NCBI RefSeq assembly: GCF_025965215.1
Contig: NZ_JAOPXI010000014.1
Coordinates: 1-35,333, forward strand
DNA length: 35,333 nt
DNA from: Marmoricola sp.
Lineage (GTDB): Bacteria > Actinomycetota > Actinomycetes > Propionibacteriales > Nocardioidaceae
Reading direction: 5' to 3'
Shown here: piece by piece, positions 34,632 to 35,333 of the stretch
How positions within the stretch are numbered: position 1 is the first letter of the stretch
Layout: each line of letters starts with the position of its first letter
The notes under the pieces: model-generated
The model's database searches: none
Told to the model about the DNA's origin: nothing
The model's input: only the letters and a program-made list of their open reading frames with translations
Position numbers and translations under genes: made by a program

Positions 34632-35333
34632 CCCCGCCGCTGCGCGTCGTGGCCTGGTCGACCGGCACCATCGGCCGGCACGCGCTGGCCGGCATCGACG
34701 CCCGACCGGATCTCGAGCTGGTCGGTCTCTGGGTCTCGAACCCCGAGAAGGTAGGCCAGGACGCCGGCAGGCTGGCCGGCCTGGACCGTGACCTCGGCGT
34801 CCTCGCGACCGATGACAAGGAAGCGCTCTTCGCGCTCGAACCGGACGTCGTCGTGCACTCGGCAATGACCGACGACCGGATCTTCGATGCCCTCGAGGAC
34901 CTGATCGAGATCGTCGAGCACGGCATCAACGTCGTCTCCTCGGGACCAGTCGTGCTGACCTTCCCCGCAGGCGTCGGCATGGACAGCTACGTCGACCGGA
35001 TCAATGCCGCAGGCGCCGCGAACGGCGCCAGCCTGCACGTGAACGGCATCGACCCAGGCTTCGCCAACGACGTGCTGCCGCTGGTGATGACCAGCCTGTC
35101 GCAGCGCATCGACCTGGTCCGGGTCAGTGAGATCTGCGACTACTCGACGTACTACCAGCCGGTGGTGATGGGTGACATCTACGGCTTCGGCCGTCCGATG
35201 GACTACGCCGCGCTGCTCTGGCTGCCCGGGGTCCTGACGACGGCCTGGGGGCCGGTCGTCCGCCAGATCGCTGCCGGGCTCGACCTCGAACTCGACCCCG
35301 AGCTGACCGAGTACCACGAGCGGATCCCTTCCG
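34628..35333 (+). CDS. DapB-like NAD(P)H-dependent dehydrogenase, 5' part
   Basis: The ATG at 34628 overlaps the SDR stop (ATGA); 235 residues are seen before the window ends. The N-terminal Rossmann motif [17 protein letters not shown] and [19 protein letters not shown] match the family of the gene at 9311, as does [15 protein letters not shown] corresponding to GTGMNPGLAQIL. The two are distant paralogues. The reaction is unknown; pairing with a KstR-controlled SDR again suggests a steroid or terpenoid pathway. Confidence 0.82.
   Translation, partial: MTPPLRVVAWSTGTIGRHALAGIDARPDLELVGLWVSNPEKVGQDAGRLAGLDRDLGVLATDDKEALFALEPDVVVHSAMTDDRIFDALEDLIEIVEHGINVVSSGPVVLTFPAGVGMDSYVDRINAAGAANGASLHVNGIDPGFANDVLPLVMTSLSQRIDLVRVSEICDYSTYYQPVVMGDIYGFGRPMDYAALLWLPGVLTTAWGPVVRQIAAGLDLELDPELTEYHERIPS

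Noticed and set aside
34628-35333. dapB (lysine biosynthesis)
   Set aside because: The protein is longer than DapB, has a different middle part and is coupled to an SDR under a KstR-type operator.

Overview
The window is about 35 kb of high-GC actinobacterial chromosome. GTG starts are frequent, stop/start overlaps (GTGA, ATGA) link many genes, and several genes have a -10-like box placed exactly where a leaderless mRNA would need it. The gene order HAD phosphatase - ssd/cpaE - tadA - tadB - tadC - flp - tadE - tadE-like - DUF1998 helicase - bldG - hppA - methyltransferase - topA - tmk - holB - TAP-like peptidase matches, from memory, the conserved Streptomyces and Mycobacterium neighbourhood. 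Together with F420-type oxidoreductases and probable steroid or lipid catabolic genes it suggests a Nocardioides-like member of the Propionibacteriales. The genus is an inference.

Region 1 (1-11.5 kb) is accessory and catabolic. It starts with the 3' end of a LuxE/PaaK-like acyl-adenylating enzyme coupled to a LuxC-type acyl-CoA reductase and an SDR, probably a carboxylic-acid-to-aldehyde module. A three-domain flavoprotein (cNMP-like, thioredoxin-fold and TrxR-like) and a small UBP-zinc-finger protein follow. Then come TetR and IclR regulators, an LLM-class oxidoreductase, a second TetR regulator, an SMP-30-type lactonase, a DapB-like NAD(P)H dehydrogenase and a secreted esterase. The oxidoreductase and dehydrogenase promoters carry the same 16-base operator at the same place over a TTGACA -35 box, which defines a small local regulon.

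Region 2 (11.7-17.4 kb) is a HAD-IB hydrolase divergent from a compact Tad/Flp pilus operon (ssd, tadA, tadB, tadC, Flp-like pilin, TadE-like, Rv3654c-like). No prepilin peptidase gene is present here.

Region 3 (17.4-31 kb) is core genome: a PPOX-fold protein, an MrfA-like helicase, a BldG-type anti-anti-sigma factor (no anti-sigma gene follows it), the proton-pumping pyrophosphatase, a methyltransferase, topA, tmk-holB and a membrane-anchored TAP-like hydrolase.

Region 4 (31-35.3 kb) starts with tRNA-Thr(CGT). A perfect 46-bp copy of its 3' half lies 89 bp downstream, which looks like an attachment-site scar. Three paralogous small exported proteins with LPNTGG-type C-termini follow, with a hotdog thioesterase between the first and second. 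An unexplained nested inverted-repeat structure sits before the second paralogue. The window ends with an SDR whose leaderless promoter overlaps an exact TnnAACnnGTTnnA (KstR-type) operator, translationally coupled to a second DapB-like dehydrogenase cut by the window end.
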